A DNA stretch of 64,000 nucleotides from Cupriavidus pauculus (GTDB taxonomy: Bacteria > Pseudomonadota > Gammaproteobacteria > Burkholderiales > Burkholderiaceae): the NCBI RefSeq assembly GCF_008693385.1, contig NZ_CP044067.1, positions 744,001-808,000 of the forward strand. Reading direction: 5' to 3'. A program made the position numbers and the translations under genes. Positions within the stretch are counted from its first letter, which is position 1. Each line of letters starts with the position of its first letter. The notes beneath the pieces were generated by a model. The model was not told where the DNA came from. It saw nothing but the letters and a program-made list of their open reading frames with translations, and ran no database searches. Shown here one piece after another: positions 62,127-64,000 of the stretch.

Positions 62127-62954
62127 TCAGCCCACCAGCGTGGCGCCGAGAAAATCGCCGAACGCCGCATAGAAGCCCGCTTCGTTGTCCCACGGGATCA
62201 TATGGCCGGCATCGGGCACGCGCGTCTCCAGCAGCCCCGGGCGCAGCGCCTTCATTTCCTCGACATCGGCCGGCAGCACGACGTCGCCGCGCGCCGCCGT
62301 GATCAGCAGCGTCGGGACATTCACGCGCGGCAGATCGGCGTGGATATCGTCGGTATGAAACCCGTCGAAGCTCTGCAGCACCGCGCGCTCGTCGCAGGTA
62401 TGCAGCCACTCGGCGCGCAGGCGGCGTTGTTCCTCGGTCCACGTCGGGCAGAACGGGCGCATGCCTTCGGCGTCCGTGCCCTGCACGGCAAGGCGAATCG
62501 AGTCGACATACCACGGCAGTTGCGCGGGATAGGCGCGCCGGCCCGGGCCCGACACGGGCGGGTCGATCATCACCAGCCGCGTCAGGCCGGCGGGCTGCGA
62601 GCGTGCCGCGCGCACGCCGATGCGGCCGCCCATCGAATGGCCGACGATCTGATAGCGCTTCAGGCCCAGTGCCTGCGCCAGCGCGATCACGTCCGCGGCC
62701 TGCGCATCGAGGCTGTAGTCGAGCGTATCGCCGGCCGACGACAATCCGCGGCCGCGCACGTCGAGCACGTAGGTATCGAAATGCGCACCGAGGCGCTCGC
62801 CCACGAAGCCCCACGTGATGGCGGGGCTCGTGATGCCCGGAATCAGAATGACCGCGTCGCGCCCGGCGCGCGCGCCCTCGGTGCCGCCGTACCGCAGGTA
62901 ATGCTGGCGAATGCCGTTGGCCTGCACATTGGCGCCATAGAGAAACGTACTCAT
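62127..62954 (-). CDS. nicD: N-formylmaleamate deformylase
   Basis: A 275-aa alpha/beta hydrolase. The nucleophile elbow is VGHSMGGRIG with Ser107; Asp131 follows in MIDPPVSGPGRRAY, and the catalytic His is in DAGHMIPWD. The oxyanion loop is LIPGITSPAITWGF. This matches NicD, which removes formate from N-formylmaleamate to give maleamate. It is placed between nicE and nicX with short gaps. The start at 62954 follows a GGAGAGCC sequence. Confidence 0.9.
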   Translation of the reverse strand: MSTFLYGANVQANGIRQHYLRYGGTEGARAGRDAVILIPGITSPAITWGFVGERLGAHFDTYVLDVRGRGLSSAGDTLDYSLDAQAADVIALAQALGLKRYQIVGHSMGGRIGVRAARSQPAGLTRLVMIDPPVSGPGRRAYPAQLPWYVDSIRLAVQGTDAEGMRPFCPTWTEEQRRLRAEWLHTCDERAVLQSFDGFHTDDIHADLPRVNVPTLLITAARGDVVLPADVEEMKALRPGLLETRVPDAGHMIPWDNEAGFYAAFGDFLGATLVG

Positions 62955-62968
62955 GCTGGCTCTCCTGT

Positions 62969-63721
62969 TCAATAGGCGCCCGACAGCAGCGTGCCGCCAC
63001 CCGGCACCACCGCTTCGAGGTCCAGTTCCTTCAGCAGCGCGTACGTGGTGGCGATGGCCGCGGTGATCACGGGCTTGCCCGTCATCGCCTCGACTTTCTC
63101 CACCACGGGCAGCGACGGCATCTGGACGCACGCCGACAGCACCACGGCATCCACGTCCTTCGTGTTCATCGACGCCACGATGGCGGGCAGGCGCGACGGA
63201 TCGTGCCGGCCGACTTCCAGGTTGTCCGGAATCTCGAGCGCGCGCCACTCGACGACCTCGAAGCCTTCGTGCTGGATGTAATCGACCACGAGCTCGGTCA
63301 GCGGCTTCATGTACGGCGCCACCAGCGCGATGCGCTTCGCACCGATCACCTTGAGCGCATTGACCAGCGCGCCGGCGCTCGTCACGACCGGCGCGGTACC
63401 GCCGTTCTCCGCCGTACGCGACTTCAGGCGGGTTTCCGAGGTGCGATGGTAGCCACGCCCCATCGACATGATGGCCACCAGGCAGGCATAGCCCAGCACG
63501 TCCACGCGGGCATCGCTGAGTTCCAGCGCGCAGCGGTCGGACTCGCCGTCCATCGCCGCGAGTTCCTCTTTCTTGACCGTCTTCATGCGCATGCGGCTCG
63601 AATGGAACGTGAAGCGCTCCGGACGCACGAGCTGGCGGGCGGCCAACATGGCCGGGATCTCGGTTTCCATGGTGGTGTTGGAACTCGGCACGATCTGCCC
63701 GATGCGGAAAACTTTCTGCAC
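62969..63721 (-). CDS. nicE: Maleate cis-trans isomerase
   Basis: A 250-aa Asp/Glu racemase-superfamily enzyme that isomerises maleate to fumarate. The two catalytic cysteines are Cys80 (GYACLVAIMSMG) and Cys198 (LSACVQMPSL), and the start RIGQIVPSSNTTMETEIPAM is typical. It is the first gene of nicE-nicD-nicX-nicF, which covers 2,5-dihydroxypyridine to fumarate. The upstream genes for 6-hydroxynicotinate hydroxylation (NicC) are not in the window. Confidence 0.92.
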   Translation of the reverse strand: MQKVFRIGQIVPSSNTTMETEIPAMLAARQLVRPERFTFHSSRMRMKTVKKEELAAMDGESDRCALELSDARVDVLGYACLVAIMSMGRGYHRTSETRLKSRTAENGGTAPVVTSAGALVNALKVIGAKRIALVAPYMKPLTELVVDYIQHEGFEVVEWRALEIPDNLEVGRHDPSRLPAIVASMNTKDVDAVVLSACVQMPSLPVVEKVEAMTGKPVITAAIATTYALLKELDLEAVVPGGGTLLSGAY

Positions 63722-64000
63722 TTGTGACTCCGTTGAACTTTGTCTTGTCTACCCACCCGCCTCGCTGCACGGGACGCATGGCGCACTGGACGGCGCCCTT
63801 CCGAAAATTCTAGTGTACACACCTTATTTTTACAACACACTTTTCAAGGCCACGGAAAGCACTCGTTCAGTGCATTCTGAATGAATGAATCCCCGCTTTG
63901 ACGCATTATTGCGCCAATTTGCGGCATCGAATTAAACACGCCACATGGAAATCAGGGTTTTCACTAGATCATCGAAAGTCGGCTTTACTTGAAAAAGTAT
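63722..64000. promoter_or_regulatory. AT-rich promoter region of the nic operon, at the right edge
   Basis: The 279 bp upstream of nicE are AT-rich compared with the genes. They include TTCAG-N6-CTGAA near 63868 and a GTGTACAC palindrome near 63814. Two copies of the half-site CATCGAA occur (around 63925 and 63970), reminiscent of the nadC/fusion operators but lacking the other half. No gene is supported before the window ends. Confidence 0.4.

Overview
The window is a gene-dense, high-GC stretch of a Gram-negative betaproteobacterium. The many tripartite-tricarboxylate (Bug) receptors, LysR regulators, CaiB CoA-transferases and Porin_4-type porins, together with a clustered catA-benABCD block, fit the Burkholderiales and most resemble a Cupriavidus/Ralstonia-type replicon. 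That assignment is inference from gene content. I saw no rRNA, tRNA, CRISPR array or insertion sequence.

Layout. (1) 1-5.2 kb: a BenM/CatM-type LysR gene, cut by the left edge, diverges from catA-benA-benB-benC-benD, which takes benzoate to catechol to cis,cis-muconate; ATAC-N7-GTAT sites lie between them. (2) 5-14 kb: a quinone oxidoreductase, two LysR genes, a TauE/SafE permease with a tiny downstream membrane ORF, a large lipoprotein, a metallophosphoesterase remnant, a YkvA protein and an NmrA protein. (3) 13.5-20.2 kb: a TetR gene with twin operators facing a beta-hydroxyacid dehydrogenase, a periplasmic protein/cytochrome b/molybdopterin oxidoreductase operon, and an HD-LuxR regulator coupled to a PLP decarboxylase. 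(4) 20.3-26.4 kb: a leftward catabolic operon (CitE lyase, Bug, CoA-transferase, amidohydrolase, Bug) with a divergent LysR. (5) 26.5-35 kb: a metallo-hydrolase, a porin, a manganese catalase, two DUF1254/DUF1214 proteins and a DUF4239 protein. (6) 34.8-43.3 kb: an Lrp/AsnC regulator facing glmS; an ECF sigma/anti-sigma operon facing a secreted phosphoesterase and a CuA-like cupredoxin; an M30-type metallopeptidase lipoprotein. (7) 43.4-50.6 kb: an ABC-F ATPase, an MFS transporter, and a LysR-Bug-CoA-transferase-enoyl-CoA hydratase cluster.

(8) 50.6-63.7 kb is the most interesting part. It holds nicotinate-catabolism genes: a NicR-like MarR, a NicB-like molybdenum hydroxylase subunit, and the operon nicE-nicD-nicX-nicF, which takes 2,5-dihydroxypyridine to fumarate. 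Embedded here are a lone nadC and a 604-aa fusion of a PhnN-type ribose 1,5-bisphosphate phosphokinase with an AMP/NMP-phosphorylase-type enzyme. The nadC and fusion promoters carry the same regulatory module: two TTnGAnnTCnAA dyads exactly 58 bp apart bracketing a TTGACA-N16 promoter. A coherent, untested reading is that NadC makes NaMN from quinolinate and PRPP, the phosphorylase domain releases nicotinate and ribose 1,5-bisphosphate, and the PhnN domain regenerates PRPP. The net result would be conversion of quinolinate into nicotinate for the nic pathway. A simpler alternative is salvage of NMPs into PRPP for NAD synthesis.

Other notable features are matched divergent ECF promoters (GGGAATA-N16-GGTA), paired 15-bp operators before glmS, and several in-frame 12-bp minisatellites at protein termini.
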